Shown here one piece after another: positions 52,455 to 62,031 of a DNA stretch of 64,000 nt. The notes beneath the pieces were generated by a model, which was given only the letters and a program-made list of their open reading frames with translations, ran no database searches and was not told the DNA's origin. A program made the position numbers and the translations under genes. Position 1 is the first letter of the stretch. Each line of letters begins with the position of its first letter. This DNA comes from Mycolicibacter senuensis (GTDB taxonomy: Bacteria > Actinomycetota > Actinomycetes > Mycobacteriales > Mycobacteriaceae), in assembly GCF_002101885.1 (NCBI RefSeq), contig NZ_LQPS01000039.1, positions 124,001-188,000 on the forward strand. The letters run 5' to 3'.

Positions 52455-53510
52455 ATGCCCGCCGGGAACAGCGCCGAGGAATTGGACGTCGACGGCACCG
52501 CCGTCCGGTTCACCAGCGGGGACAAGGCGTACTTTCCGCGGCTGGGCGCCGGCGGCACCAAGCGGGCACTGGCCGACTACTACCTGGCGGTGGCCAATGG
52601 CCCGCTGCTGCAGGCGCTGGCCGACCGGCCCACCCACCTGCAGCGGTTCCCGGACGGCATCGACGGCGCCGAGGTGTACCAGAAGCGGTTGCCGCGCGGG
52701 CATCCCGACTATCTGGAGTCGTGCCGGGTGACGTTCCCGTCCGGCCGCACCGCCGACGCACTCAAGGTCACCCGGCCGGCGGACATCTTGTGGGCGGTGC
52801 AGATGAGCACCGTCACCTTCCACCCGTGGCCGGTGCGCTGTCCTGACACCGACCACCCCGACGAACTGCGCATCGACCTGGACCCGCAGCCCGGCACCGG
52901 CTTCGCCGAGGCACGCGCGGTCGCGCTGGAGGTGCTGCGCCCGCTGCTCGACGAGCTCGGCCTGGTCGGCCACCTCAAAACCTCCGGTGGTCGCGGGCTG
53001 CACGTCTTCCTGCGGATCAAGACCGACTGGGACTTCATCGAGGTCCGTCGGGCCGGAATCGCGCTGGCCCGCGAGCTCGAGCGGCGCGCACCGGAGGCGG
53101 TCACCTCGTCGTGGTGGAAAGAGGAGCGCGGCAAGCGGATCTTCGTCGACTTCAACCAGAACGCCCGCGACCGCACCATGGCGTCGGCCTACTCGGTGCG
53201 TGCCACCCCGATCGCCACCGTCTCCATGCCGTTGAGCTGGGACGAGTTGGCCGAGGGTGCCGACCCAGACGACTACACCATCGCCACCGTGCCCGAGCTG
53301 ATCGCGCGGCGCGGTGACGCGTGGGCCACCATCGACGACCTCGAACAGTCCCTGCAGCCGCTGCTGGAGATGGTGGCCGCCGACGAAGCCCGCGGCCTGG
53401 GCGACCTGCCGTACCCGCCGAACTATCCGAAGATGCCGGGCGAGCCGCCACGGGTGCAGCCCAGCAAGCAGGTGGCCGAGCACTGGGACGAGAAGGGCAA
53501 CCGCCGTTAG
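52455..53510 (+). CDS. LigD-type primase/polymerase domain protein (Rv3730c-like)
   Basis: This 351-residue stand-alone PolDom/PrimPol protein contains HLQRFPDGIDGAEVYQKRLP, the metal pair in ELRIDLDPQPGTGFAEARAV, GGRGLHVFLRIKTDWDF and FVDFNQNARDRTMASAYSVR. Next to LigC it forms the LigC-dependent end-joining or gap-filling repair pair. Confidence 0.92.
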   Translation: MPAGNSAEELDVDGTAVRFTSGDKAYFPRLGAGGTKRALADYYLAVANGPLLQALADRPTHLQRFPDGIDGAEVYQKRLPRGHPDYLESCRVTFPSGRTADALKVTRPADILWAVQMSTVTFHPWPVRCPDTDHPDELRIDLDPQPGTGFAEARAVALEVLRPLLDELGLVGHLKTSGGRGLHVFLRIKTDWDFIEVRRAGIALARELERRAPEAVTSSWWKEERGKRIFVDFNQNARDRTMASAYSVRATPIATVSMPLSWDELAEGADPDDYTIATVPELIARRGDAWATIDDLEQSLQPLLEMVAADEARGLGDLPYPPNYPKMPGEPPRVQPSKQVAEHWDEKGNRR

Positions 53511-53597
53511 CGCCACGCTGGCCGAGGTAGCCCCAATTGCGGGGCTGGCGGGTTCACCGGTCTGGCGTTGCCTCCAGAACGATTCGGAACTGCCGCG

Positions 53598-54530
53598 TCA
53601 GAGGGTGCACAACCCCAGGGCCAAACCGGGAACAGCGGCGGTGACCGCCACTATGCCGACCATCGCGAGTGAGCGCGGGTCCCACCACGGTCCCTGCTCC
53701 GGCTCCATCAGCCGCCTCATGCGATCGACGACCGCAGTGCCGGCGGCCGCCAACGCCCCATCGGGAACGCGGTGTCCGCTACTCAGCGTGAGCAGGCTGG
53801 CCAACAAAGATTCGCGACCATGGTCGCGGGCAGCGGCGTCATCGGCGCACATCTCCAACAATGCGGGTACCGACTTCGCCGCCGAACGCATCAACGGCAG
53901 CCGTGGCAGCGCTGCTGCCAAGGCATTGAGAGTGGCGATGATGCGATGGTGCCGGCCGCGCAGGTGCGCGCGTTCATGGGCCAGCACCGCTGCCAAATCG
54001 GTCGAGCTCAGCAGCTCGAGCGCGGCGGTGGTCACGACGACAGTCTGGCGTCGACCGCCTGAAACGCAGTACGCCGTAGGCTGATCGGCGGCCATAGCGA
54101 CCACACCGTGGTGGCTGGTGGGATAGCCGACGATGCGAACTGCTTCGGCGTGCTGCAGGTTTCTGCGCCGATAACCGCGCAATGAGATGACCACGCGACG
54201 CGCCGTGCGCAATGCCACCGACGCGGTCACCAGCAGTAGCAGGACCACCAGCGCAGTGGCGATGGCCGGCGGCAGTCTGTCGGCTCGTGCGATACCGAGG
54301 GTCTTCACGCAGAACGTCATGGCGGTGTTGGTGACCACGCTGTGGATCGCCCCGACGATCATGATGGCCAGCGCTGACAGCCACGCGATCAGCGTTGTTC
54401 CGACCGCTACCAGCCAGCCGGTCACGGCCAAGCGCGGAGGTATTCGGGCCACACCGGGCCAGGTGAGCAGCGCCGGCGCGACGCAGCTCAGTACAACGGC
54501 ATAGCCGAGCAGGAGCGTGACCGCGTTCAA
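53598..54530 (-). CDS. M56 BlaR1-type membrane metalloprotease
   Basis: This 310-residue protein has membrane helices near 1-23, 34-60 and 88-108. The zinc motif HERAH is at 185-189 within LAAVLAHERAHLRGRHH, with a third ligand Glu likely in LEMCADDAAARDHG, and a C-terminal helix. There is no penicillin-sensor domain, so the signal must be different from classic BlaR1. The TTG start overlaps blaI by TTGA. By family it cleaves or inactivates BlaI. Confidence 0.88.
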   Translation of the reverse strand: MNAVTLLLGYAVVLSCVAPALLTWPGVARIPPRLAVTGWLVAVGTTLIAWLSALAIMIVGAIHSVVTNTAMTFCVKTLGIARADRLPPAIATALVVLLLLVTASVALRTARRVVISLRGYRRRNLQHAEAVRIVGYPTSHHGVVAMAADQPTAYCVSGGRRQTVVVTTAALELLSSTDLAAVLAHERAHLRGRHHRIIATLNALAAALPRLPLMRSAAKSVPALLEMCADDAAARDHGRESLLASLLTLSSGHRVPDGALAAAGTAVVDRMRRLMEPEQGPWWDPRSLAMVGIVAVTAAVPGLALGLCTL

Positions 54531-54901
54531 CGGGCTTTTTCTTTCTTGAAGCGTTGCAGCGCTTTTCGAACAGTCTCGGAGTCTTCATCGCCGATTGTCT
54601 CGAGGAAGAAGTTCAGAATCAACTCACCATCGCCGCCGGATTCGAACACCGTCCGCATCAATTGTGCCGAGTGCTCCTCGCGTGTCATCGTGGGCCGGTA
54701 ACGGTAGGCCAGCCCGACCTTGTCCCGGAGCAGCCAGCCTTTGCGGAACAGGTTGTCCATCGTCGACATCACCGTGGTGTAGGCGATCTGACGCTTGCCA
54801 ACGAGTTCGTCGTGCACGTGGCGGACGGTGGCCGGTTCCGAACGTGACCACAGCAGGTCCATCACGACGGCCTCGAGTTCACCGAAGCCCTTGATTGTCA
54901 T
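54527..54901 (-). CDS. BlaI-family repressor
   Basis: This 124-residue winged-helix protein has GFGELEAVVMDLLWSRSEPA, TVRHVHDELVGKRQIAYTTV, MSTMDNLFRKGWLLRDKVGL and a C-terminal dimerisation helix pair. This is the BlaI/MecI pattern. It is the third gene of a four-gene operon (DsbA-like, CcdA, BlaI, M56) and probably binds the dyads at 56580-56603, controlling the operon and the divergent L,D-transpeptidase. Confidence 0.92.
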   Translation of the reverse strand: MTIKGFGELEAVVMDLLWSRSEPATVRHVHDELVGKRQIAYTTVMSTMDNLFRKGWLLRDKVGLAYRYRPTMTREEHSAQLMRTVFESGGDGELILNFFLETIGDEDSETVRKALQRFKKEKAR

Positions 54902-54906
54902 TCCGC

Positions 54907-55812
54907 CTACCGCCCGTTCGCCTGCCGTGTGGTCGCCGTACCTCGACTGTCGCCGGATGCACCGGACCTACGTAGCGCCATAGTAGCTTCTCCGCTCACG
55001 CCACGACGCCATAGCCGATGGACCCGCCATCCCAGCAGCGCAACGACAACGCCCAGCCATACGGCGACGTCGCTGGCGCCGGCAGCCACGCGGCTGAGCC
55101 AGAGTTGCAGCTCGTACTCGGAATCGACGGTCAACAGACCCCCCAAGTTGGCGGTTCCGTCCGTCGCAATGAACAGGACGCCGATCCCTGTCAGGACTAC
55201 GCCGGTGATCAACGAGGTGGTGTGGGTCTGCAGCGGCCCGAGCTTTACCGGGCGGCCTCGAAGCCACGGACGCTTGCCGAGGTCGAAGCGCTCCCACAGC
55301 CACGCCAGCACAAACAATGGGGTGGCCATCCCCAGGGCATAGACGGCCATCAGCAACGCGCCGTAAAGGGGAGAGGCGCCCATCGCAGACATGGTCAGAA
55401 CTGCTCCCAATAAGGGGCCGGCGCAGAACCCGGCCAGGCCGTAGACGATGCCGAGCGCCAGTACCGACAAGGTCGAGGCGATGTTGATCCGGTCGGCCAT
55501 CTGCTGGATGCCCGGAATGGTGAAACCCTTTCCCAGCGCGGTGAGCATCCCGAAGCCGATCAGCAGCAGCCCGCCGCCGAGGGCCAGTTCGCTGCGGTGG
55601 TTGGTGACCACATTGCCCAACGCTCCCACTCCGGCGCCGATCGGCGTCAAAGCGGCACAAAGACCGATCCAGAAGGTGACGGTGCGGCGGATCAGCAGTT
55701 GGACCCGATCGAAGGCGTACGCGAAGAAGGACGGCAAAAGCAGGGCTGAGCAAGGGCTGAACAGTGCGGCCAGGCCCCCGAGGAAGGCACCGAGTACCCC
55801 GACGCCGGTCAT
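54907..55812 (-). CDS. CcdA/DsbD-type thiol-disulfide membrane carrier
   Basis: This 301-residue protein has about six to eight helices. The two membrane cysteines are C21 (LFSPCSALLLP) and C130 (AGFCAGPLLGA), the CcdA redox pair that carries electrons across the membrane. It overlaps the DsbA-like gene upstream by four bases and is 5 bases from blaI. A CTACTAT-n-CTACGTAG sequence inside its 3' end could be a second BlaI site. Confidence 0.87.
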   Translation of the reverse strand: MTGVGVLGAFLGGLAALFSPCSALLLPSFFAYAFDRVQLLIRRTVTFWIGLCAALTPIGAGVGALGNVVTNHRSELALGGGLLLIGFGMLTALGKGFTIPGIQQMADRINIASTLSVLALGIVYGLAGFCAGPLLGAVLTMSAMGASPLYGALLMAVYALGMATPLFVLAWLWERFDLGKRPWLRGRPVKLGPLQTHTTSLITGVVLTGIGVLFIATDGTANLGGLLTVDSEYELQLWLSRVAAGASDVAVWLGVVVALLGWRVHRLWRRGVSGEATMALRRSGASGDSRGTATTRQANGR

Positions 55813-56549
55813 CGGCTGTCCCGGGAGTGGGTGATGACCCGTACGAACTCGTCGAGAGATTGCGCGCCCAGAACCGGCGTGTCGTTGATCAGGAACGCCG
55901 GGGTGCTGGGAACTCCGATGCTGTTTCCCTGAGCCAGGTCAGACTCGATGGCCGCGTCGAAATAGTCGCTGCGCAGTTGCGTGGTGAATCGCTTGATATC
56001 GGCGACGCCCGCCGCCCGCGCGAATTCGATCAGCTTGGCTTCGGTGAGGTCCGCCTTTGCGCGTTCGGGTGCCGCGGCGTAGACGGCGCGGTTGAACTCC
56101 CAAAACCTGCCCTGTGCGGCGGCCGCCCGGCCGGCGCGGGCGGCCTGCGTCGACTGGTCGCCGAGGAGCGGGTAGTCGCGCCATTCGATCCGCAGGGCGC
56201 CGTTGTCGACGAAGCGCTCTACAAGTTCGGGCTCGATATCGCGACTGAACTTGGCGCAGAACGGGCATCGGTAATCGGAGAACATCACCATCGTCACCGG
56301 TGCCGTCGTGGCGCCGAGAGCGAACGGGTCGTCGGCTTGCCGGCGCTCGATGGATGCCGAACGGGCATCCCGGTCGGCACTCCCAACGGTTGCTGTCGTA
56401 GCTGAGGACGGCGGCGCGTCCCGGGCAGTTGACACGGGGTGCGACTGCGAGTTGGTGACCAGGTACAACACCAGGCCGGCAGCGATCACGACGAGGGCGA
56501 CGATCAGGTAGATGTCCTTGCGCATGCCGTGGCGTGACGAACTTCCCAC
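55809..56549 (-). CDS. DsbA-like membrane-anchored thioredoxin
   Basis: In this 246-residue protein one N-terminal helix (IYLIVALVVIAAGLVLYLVT) anchors a thioredoxin-4 domain outside the membrane, with active site C95-P-F-C98 (SDYRCPFCAKFSRDIEPEL) and the cis-Pro loop in GVPSTPAFLIND. The GTG start at 56549 is chosen because AGGAGG precedes it by 6 bases. It is first in the operon and divergent from the L,D-transpeptidase. Confidence 0.88.
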   Translation of the reverse strand: MGSSSRHGMRKDIYLIVALVVIAAGLVLYLVTNSQSHPVSTARDAPPSSATTATVGSADRDARSASIERRQADDPFALGATTAPVTMVMFSDYRCPFCAKFSRDIEPELVERFVDNGALRIEWRDYPLLGDQSTQAARAGRAAAAQGRFWEFNRAVYAAAPERAKADLTEAKLIEFARAAGVADIKRFTTQLRSDYFDAAIESDLAQGNSIGVPSTPAFLINDTPVLGAQSLDEFVRVITHSRDSR

Positions 56550-56579
56550 TTTCAGCCTCCTGCTATCGTCGTCTACTAT

Positions 56580-56603
56580 CTACGTACATACGTAGTAGCT
56601 ACG
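56580..56603. promoter_or_regulatory. BlaI-like operator dyads
   Basis: CTACGTA-CA-TACGTAG (56580-56595) overlaps a second dyad CGTAG-TAG-CTACG (56591-56603), preceded by CTACTAT. TAC/GTA-rich dyads of this type are typical BlaI sites. The location, between the DsbA-like operon and the L,D-transpeptidase, suggests joint repression. Confidence 0.68.
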
Positions 56604-56653
56604 TACTTTCTAGCACAGCCAGCGTCGCGGCCCGATCGCCCAGGGGAGGCGTC

Positions 56654-57883
56654 ATGAAAGTGGTCCCAACGGCCGCCGTGATGCTGTCGGTTCTCGTGGT
56701 TTTGGCGGTGGCGGGCCTCGTCGTCACTCGTTCGGGTGCTGACGACATCGCGGACGTTGGCGTGATCGCGCCCCCGTCGCCCATTCCCGCTGTCGTCACG
56801 GTGTCGCCGTCGCCAGGTGCCTCCGGCGTCGAGCCATGGCATGAAGTGCGCGTCGACGTCACCGGTGGAACCCTCAGCGATGTCGTATTGGCCGACGAAA
56901 GCAACGACGCAGTGTCCGGTGTGCTGAGTACCGACCAGCGCTCCTGGCAATCGGATGCGCCGCTCGACTACGGCCGGGCGTATACCCTGACTGCTTCAAG
57001 TCGCGACGCTACCGGAGCCACCAGCACTCAAACCTCGACCTTCACAACGCTTACGCCGCATGGGCAGACCAAGGTGGTGTTCGCCTCGACGTCAGGCGCC
57101 GATCTGGTGGACGGTGGCACCTACGGTGTCGGGACCGTGGTCGTGGCCAAGTTCGATCACCCAGTCGCTGACCGCAGCGCCGCCGAACGGCAGCTACGCG
57201 TCGAAACCACGCCGGCTGTCGCGGGCTCCTGGTACTGGATGGACAATCAGCGCGCCCATTGGCGACCACAGCACTACCACTCGCCGGGCACCCGCATCGT
57301 TGCCAGTGCCGAGCTCCACGGTGTACCCCTCGGTGACGGCCGCTACGGGGGAGGCGACAGCCGGGTCGAAATCGGCATCGGTGATTCCAGAATCGCCATC
57401 GCCGACGATGCGACCAAGCAGATCAGCGTCTATCTCAACGACGAGCTGGTCCGGACGATACCTACATCGATGGGTATGGGGGGATCGGAAACGGTTGGCG
57501 GCAAGACGATCTCGTTCTGGACCCAACCCGGTGTCTACACCGTCATGGGCAAGAGCAACCCCGTGGTGATGGACTCGTCCAGCTACGGATTGCCGGTCGA
57601 TTCGGCACTCGGTTACAAGCAGACGGTCAACTACGCGGTACGCCTGACCAGCAGTGGGATCTACGTCCACCAACTCGATGCCACCATCTGGGCGCAGGGA
57701 ACCACCAACGTGTCGCACGGGTGCCTCAACGTCAACGCTGACCACGCGCGGTGGTTCTACGATTTCGCCCAACCCGGTGATGTGTTCGAGGTCCGCAACA
57801 CCGGGGGAGAGCCGCTGCCGGTCTGGCAGAACGGTGATTGGACGGTGACCTGGCAGGAGTGGCTTGCCGGCAGCGCTCTCTGA
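56654..57883 (+). CDS. L,D-transpeptidase
   Basis: This 409-residue exported enzyme makes 3-3 peptidoglycan cross-links. It has an N-terminal signal/anchor helix (residues 5-27), two Ig-like domains (about 45-140 and 141-260) and a YkuD catalytic domain with H-G-C357 in VSHGCLNVNADHARW. A C-terminal Trp-rich tail follows (WQNGDWTVTWQEW). The layout is that of mycobacterial Ldt proteins. A GGGGAGG precedes the ATG. The catalytic Cys would need the reducing capacity that the divergent CcdA/DsbA pair could supply. Confidence 0.92.
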   Translation: MKVVPTAAVMLSVLVVLAVAGLVVTRSGADDIADVGVIAPPSPIPAVVTVSPSPGASGVEPWHEVRVDVTGGTLSDVVLADESNDAVSGVLSTDQRSWQSDAPLDYGRAYTLTASSRDATGATSTQTSTFTTLTPHGQTKVVFASTSGADLVDGGTYGVGTVVVAKFDHPVADRSAAERQLRVETTPAVAGSWYWMDNQRAHWRPQHYHSPGTRIVASAELHGVPLGDGRYGGGDSRVEIGIGDSRIAIADDATKQISVYLNDELVRTIPTSMGMGGSETVGGKTISFWTQPGVYTVMGKSNPVVMDSSSYGLPVDSALGYKQTVNYAVRLTSSGIYVHQLDATIWAQGTTNVSHGCLNVNADHARWFYDFAQPGDVFEVRNTGGEPLPVWQNGDWTVTWQEWLAGSAL

Positions 57884-57903
57884 CGGCAGGTATGGGCTCC
57901 GGT

Positions 57904-58575
57904 CTAGATCGGTCTAGATCCGTCCAGCAACCCCACACAGGTGGCGGTGAGCAGCCGGGTCAATGCGGTGGTGAAGTCCAGATCCCAGCCCGGCGACAGT
58001 TCCGGCTCGTCGGAGTAGGCGTTGGTCAGCGTCTCCGGCGGGTGTGCCCGCTGCCACAACACCGAGCCCAGTGAATAGGCGGCGAGCAGCAGATCCAGGG
58101 CTCCGCGCGGACCGAGCCGGGGCAGTGCCCGCTCGATCGCGCCGGCACTGGCCATCACCGCGGCGGCGCTGACCCGTCTCAGCTCGATGACCCGCTCGAC
58201 GTCCACGTCGTGTTCCAAGTGCAGGTGCAGGTTGGACAGCAAGTCGCAGAACAGCGGGTCGGCGGCCAGGCCGGTGACCAGGATCTCGACCACCCGCTCG
58301 GGCGACATCGGCCCGGGCTGGTCCAATCCGGTGCAGACCGACGCCGACCAGCGTTGCCAGCTCTCGGCCGCCAGGTGCAGCAGGACCTCCTTGTAGGAGC
58401 TGAAGTAGCGGCGCACGGCCGAGTAGTGCATCCCGGCCCGGGCGGCCATCGCGGTCAGCGTCACCGATGCGACGCCGGCCTCCAGCGCCACCGAGCGCGC
58501 GGCTTCCACCAGGGCTTCTGCGCGCTGGCGCTTCTTCTCCGCGCTGCGAGCGCGTTGGAACGAGACCTGCCGCAC
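57904..58575 (-). CDS. TetR-family regulator (Rv0452-like position)
   Basis: This protein of about 223 residues has an HTH (AGVASVTLTAMAARAGMHYS, AVRRYFSSYKEVLLHLAAES) and an all-helical ligand domain. A GTG at 58593 is possible, but it lies inside a perfect palindrome; the GTG at 58575 leaves that operator free. It is divergent from mmpS, as Rv0452 is from mmpS4 in M. tuberculosis. Confidence 0.87.
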   Translation of the reverse strand: MRQVSFQRARSAEKKRQRAEALVEAARSVALEAGVASVTLTAMAARAGMHYSAVRRYFSSYKEVLLHLAAESWQRWSASVCTGLDQPGPMSPERVVEILVTGLAADPLFCDLLSNLHLHLEHDVDVERVIELRRVSAAAVMASAGAIERALPRLGPRGALDLLLAAYSLGSVLWQRAHPPETLTNAYSDEPELSPGWDLDFTTALTRLLTATCVGLLDGSRPI

Positions 58576-58586
58576 GGCGCGAGGAT

Positions 58587-58605
58587 AACGCACATGCTGT
58601 GCGTT
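58587..58605. promoter_or_regulatory. TetR-type palindrome 1
   Basis: AACGCACA-TGC-TGTGCGTT has perfect 8-bp arms just upstream of the TetR start. It shares TGCGTT/AACGCA with the second palindrome 26 bases away. Confidence 0.65.
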
Positions 58606-58630
58606 GCGGCAGTTCTAGGCGGTGCTGTAG

Positions 58631-58646
58631 CGTGCGTTTACGCACG
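58631..58646. promoter_or_regulatory. TetR-type palindrome 2
   Basis: CGTGCG-TTTA-CGCACG has perfect 6-bp arms and lies in the divergent TetR/mmpS promoter region. Confidence 0.55.
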
Positions 58647-58651
58647 TGGAC

Positions 58652-58670
58652 TTGGGTTAGGGTACCCAAA
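58652..58670 (+). promoter_or_regulatory. IdeR-type iron box upstream of mmpS
   Basis: TTGGGTTAGGGTACCCAAA matches 15 of 19 positions of the IdeR box TTAGGTTAGGCTAACCTAA and is itself near-palindromic. It ends 8 bases before the mmpS start, so bound IdeR would block transcription when iron is sufficient. IdeR control of the homologous mmpS4/mmpL4 genes is established in M. tuberculosis. Confidence 0.8.
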
Positions 58671-58678
58671 GGTGCGAG

Positions 58679-59125
58679 GTGAAGGGGACTCTGATTTTCA
58701 AGGTGCTGAGTCGGGTGTGGATACCCCTGGTGATTCTGGCCGTGGTCGGTGTCGCCGGGTTCACGGTGACGCGTATCCACGGCCTGTTCGGGTCCGAGAA
58801 GCGCCCGTCCTACGCCGACGGCCAGATCGACGAGACCAAGCCCTTCAATCCCAAACGCTTGACCTACGAGATCTTCGGTCCGCCCGGGACCGTGGCCGAC
58901 ATCAGCTATTTCGACGTCAACTCCGAGCCGCAACGCGTTCAGGACGTCGCACTGCCCTGGCAACTCGAGATCGTCACCACCCTCCCGGCGGTGGTGGGAA
59001 GCATTATGGCGCAAGGCAACAGCAACAGCATCGGTTGCCGGATCACCGTGGACGGGGAGGTGAAGGCCGAGCGCATCTCCAATGAGGTCAACGCCTACAC
59101 CTTCTGCCTGCTGAAGGCGGCATGA
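58679..59125 (+). CDS. mmpS4: MmpS4-like membrane/periplasmic partner of MmpL
   Basis: This 148-residue protein has one N-terminal helix ([20 protein letters not shown]) and an extracytoplasmic beta-domain ([56 protein letters not shown]). The two Cys are those of MmpS4/5. The start is GTG at 58679. It overlaps mmpL by ATGA. It works with MmpL in siderophore export. Confidence 0.87.
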   Translation: MKGTLIFKVLSRVWIPLVILAVVGVAGFTVTRIHGLFGSEKRPSYADGQIDETKPFNPKRLTYEIFGPPGTVADISYFDVNSEPQRVQDVALPWQLEIVTTLPAVVGSIMAQGNSNSIGCRITVDGEVKAERISNEVNAYTFCLLKAA

Positions 59126-62031
59126 GCCCGCCGATAACCGGTAGCGCGGGCGGGCATCCGGAGCGAACGTTCATCGCGCGCACCATTCGCCGGCTGTCAA
59201 TTCCGATAATCCTTGCCTGGCTGGGCCTGATCGTGCTGCTCAGCGTCACCGTGCCGTCGCTGGAACAGATCGGTAAAGAGAACGCCGTCTCGGCGAGCCC
59301 GACCAGCGCACCGTCCATGCAGGCCATGACCGAGATGGGCCGGGTCTTTCAAGAATCGGATTCCGACAGCACCGCGATGATCGTGCTCGAGGCCGACCAC
59401 GAACTCGGCGACGCCGAGCACGAGTACTACGCCGAGATGGTCGAGCGGCTCAAAGCCGACACCGCTCATGTGCAGCACGTCCAGGACTTCTGGGGCGATC
59501 CGCTGACCGCCGTCGGCGCCCAGAGTGCCGACGGCAGAGCGACTTACGTGCAACTGAACCTGGTCGGCAACATCGGCCAGGCCAAGGCCAATGAGTCCGT
59601 CGAGTCGGTCCGCACCATCGTGGACTCGATCGAGAAGCCACCCGGGCTGACGGTCTATGTCACCGGCACCGCGGCGCTGGCCAACGATATGAACCACGCC
59701 GGCGACAAGTCCATGCTGCGGATGATGGCCGTCACCATCGCGGTGATCCTGACCATGCTGCTGGCGGTCTATCGGTCGGTCACCACCGTGGTGCTGCTGC
59801 TGGCCACGGTCGGCATGGAGCTTTCCGCCGCCCGCGGCGTGGTGGCCTTCCTGGGCCACCACCACCTGGTCGGGTTGACGACGTTCTCCGTCAACCTGCT
59901 GGTCTCGCTGGCGATCGCCGCCGGCACCGACTACGCGATCTTCCTGATCGGCCGATACCACGAGGCCCGCCATGACGGCGAGGATCCCGAAACGGCCTAC
60001 TACACGGCGTTCAACGGCGTCTCGCACGTCATCCTGGGCTCCGGCCTGACCATCGCCGGCGCGGTGTTCTGTCTGCACTTCACCCACATGCCCTACTTCG
60101 TCTCGCTCGGTATCCCGTGTGCGGTCGGCATGGTCATCTCGGTGCTGGCCGCGTTGACGCTGGGCCCGGCGATCATCACCGTCGGCAGCCGGTTCGGGCT
60201 GTTCGAACCCAAGCGCAAGATGAGCACCCGCGGCTGGCGGCAACTGGCGACGGCGATCGTGCGCTGGCCCGGGCCGATCCTGGTCGCCTCACTGGCCATT
60301 GCGGCCGTCGGCCTGCTGGCGCTGCCGGGCTACCAGCCGGCCTACGACGACCGCAAGTACATCCCCAGCGACATCCCGGCCAACGAGGGCTTCAACGCCG
60401 CCGACCGGCACTTCTCGCAGTCCCGGATGATGCCGGAGGTGCTGATGATCGAAGCCGATCACGACCTGCGCAACCCGGCGGACTTCCTGGTCATCGACAA
60501 GCTGGCCAAGGCGGTGTTCAAAGTCGTCGGGATCTCCCGGGTCCAGGCCATCACCCGGCCGCAGGGCACCCCGCTGGAACACACCTCGATCCCGTTCCAG
60601 ATCAGCATGCAGAACGCCGGCCAGATGCAGACCATGCAGTTCCAGAAGAAGCGCATGGACGACATGCTCACCCAGGCCGACGCGATGGGCGAGACCATCG
60701 CCACCATGCGCCAGATGCTGGGCTACATGGCCCAATTGGCGGGCACCACCCACGAGATGGTGGTCGACATGGACGAGCTACAGGCCCAGATCTACGACAT
60801 CCGGGACCACATCGCCGATTTCGAGGATTTCTGGCGGCCGATCCGGAACTACTTCTACTGGGAGCCGCACTGCTACGACATCCCGATCTGCTTCTCGCTG
60901 CGCTCGGCGTTCGACATGGTTGACAGTGTCGATCCGATGAGCGAGAGCATGGACAAGATGATCGCGCACATGGCCGACATGGATGCGCTCATGCCGCAGA
61001 TGCTGACCACCTTCCCGCCCATGATCGACACCATGCAGACCATGCAGACCATGATGCTGACGATGCACAGCACCATGTCGGGGATCTTCGCCCAGATGGA
61101 CGAGATGGGCGACAACGCCACCGCGATGGGCAAGGCGTTCGACGAGGCCAAGAACGACGACTCGTTCTATCTGCCGCCGGAGGTCTTCGAGAACCCGGAC
61201 TTCAAGCGCGCGATGAACATGTTCGTGTCCCCCGACGGCAAGGCCGTGCGGATGATCATCTCGCACCGGGGCAATCCGGCCACGGCAGAAGGCATTGCGC
61301 GCATCGACCAGATCCGCACCGCCGCCGAGGAGGCGCTCAAGGGAACACCGCTGGAGGACGCCAAGATCTATCTGGGCGGGACAGCGGCGCTGTTCAAGGA
61401 CATGCACGACGGTTCCTACTACGACCTGCTGATCGCCGGAATCGCGTCGCTGTGCCTGATTTTCGTGATCATGCTGCTGATCACCCGTGCGCTGATCGCC
61501 GCGTTGGTGATCGTCGGGACCGTCGCACTGTCGCTGGGGGCGTCGTTCGGGCTGTCGGTGCTGGTCTGGCAGTACCTGATAGGCATGCAACTGCACTGGC
61601 TGGTGATGGTGATGTCGGTGATCGTGCTGCTGGCGGTGGGATCGGACTACAACCTGATGCTGGTCTCCCGGTTCAAAGAGGAGATCCACGCCGGGTTGCA
61701 TACCGGCATCATCCGAGCGATGGGCGGCACCGGGAAGGTGGTGACGGCGGCCGGGCTGGTGTTCGCCTTCACCATGGCGTCCATGGCCGTCAGCGACCTG
61801 CGCATCATCGGGCAGATCGGCACCACCATCGGCCTGGGCCTGCTGTTCGACACCTTGATCGTGCGGGCGTTCATGACGCCGTCGATCGCGGCGTTGCTGG
61901 GCCGCTGGTTCTGGTGGCCCATCAACGTGCTGCCGCACGTCGGCGGCAAGGCCGCCCGGCATCGGGAGGCGGCCGCCGCCGCGCGCGAAGCCGACGCCGA
62001 CGCGACCGATGCGTTCGCCGACAAGCCCTGA
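59122..62031 (+). CDS. mmpL4: MmpL4-like RND exporter
   Basis: This 969-residue RND-type transporter has twelve predicted helices in two halves, each with the proton-relay motif: D270 in [16 protein letters not shown] and D842 in [16 protein letters not shown]. Between them a Met-rich helical hairpin (for example [17 protein letters not shown]) matches the long periplasmic coiled coil of MmpL4/5. It likely exports mycobactin/carboxymycobactin. The iron box, MmpS and the downstream Rv0455c-like gene support this. Confidence 0.9.
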   Translation: MSPPITGSAGGHPERTFIARTIRRLSIPIILAWLGLIVLLSVTVPSLEQIGKENAVSASPTSAPSMQAMTEMGRVFQESDSDSTAMIVLEADHELGDAEHEYYAEMVERLKADTAHVQHVQDFWGDPLTAVGAQSADGRATYVQLNLVGNIGQAKANESVESVRTIVDSIEKPPGLTVYVTGTAALANDMNHAGDKSMLRMMAVTIAVILTMLLAVYRSVTTVVLLLATVGMELSAARGVVAFLGHHHLVGLTTFSVNLLVSLAIAAGTDYAIFLIGRYHEARHDGEDPETAYYTAFNGVSHVILGSGLTIAGAVFCLHFTHMPYFVSLGIPCAVGMVISVLAALTLGPAIITVGSRFGLFEPKRKMSTRGWRQLATAIVRWPGPILVASLAIAAVGLLALPGYQPAYDDRKYIPSDIPANEGFNAADRHFSQSRMMPEVLMIEADHDLRNPADFLVIDKLAKAVFKVVGISRVQAITRPQGTPLEHTSIPFQISMQNAGQMQTMQFQKKRMDDMLTQADAMGETIATMRQMLGYMAQLAGTTHEMVVDMDELQAQIYDIRDHIADFEDFWRPIRNYFYWEPHCYDIPICFSLRSAFDMVDSVDPMSESMDKMIAHMADMDALMPQMLTTFPPMIDTMQTMQTMMLTMHSTMSGIFAQMDEMGDNATAMGKAFDEAKNDDSFYLPPEVFENPDFKRAMNMFVSPDGKAVRMIISHRGNPATAEGIARIDQIRTAAEEALKGTPLEDAKIYLGGTAALFKDMHDGSYYDLLIAGIASLCLIFVIMLLITRALIAALVIVGTVALSLGASFGLSVLVWQYLIGMQLHWLVMVMSVIVLLAVGSDYNLMLVSRFKEEIHAGLHTGIIRAMGGTGKVVTAAGLVFAFTMASMAVSDLRIIGQIGTTIGLGLLFDTLIVRAFMTPSIAALLGRWFWWPINVLPHVGGKAARHREAAAAAREADADATDAFADKP

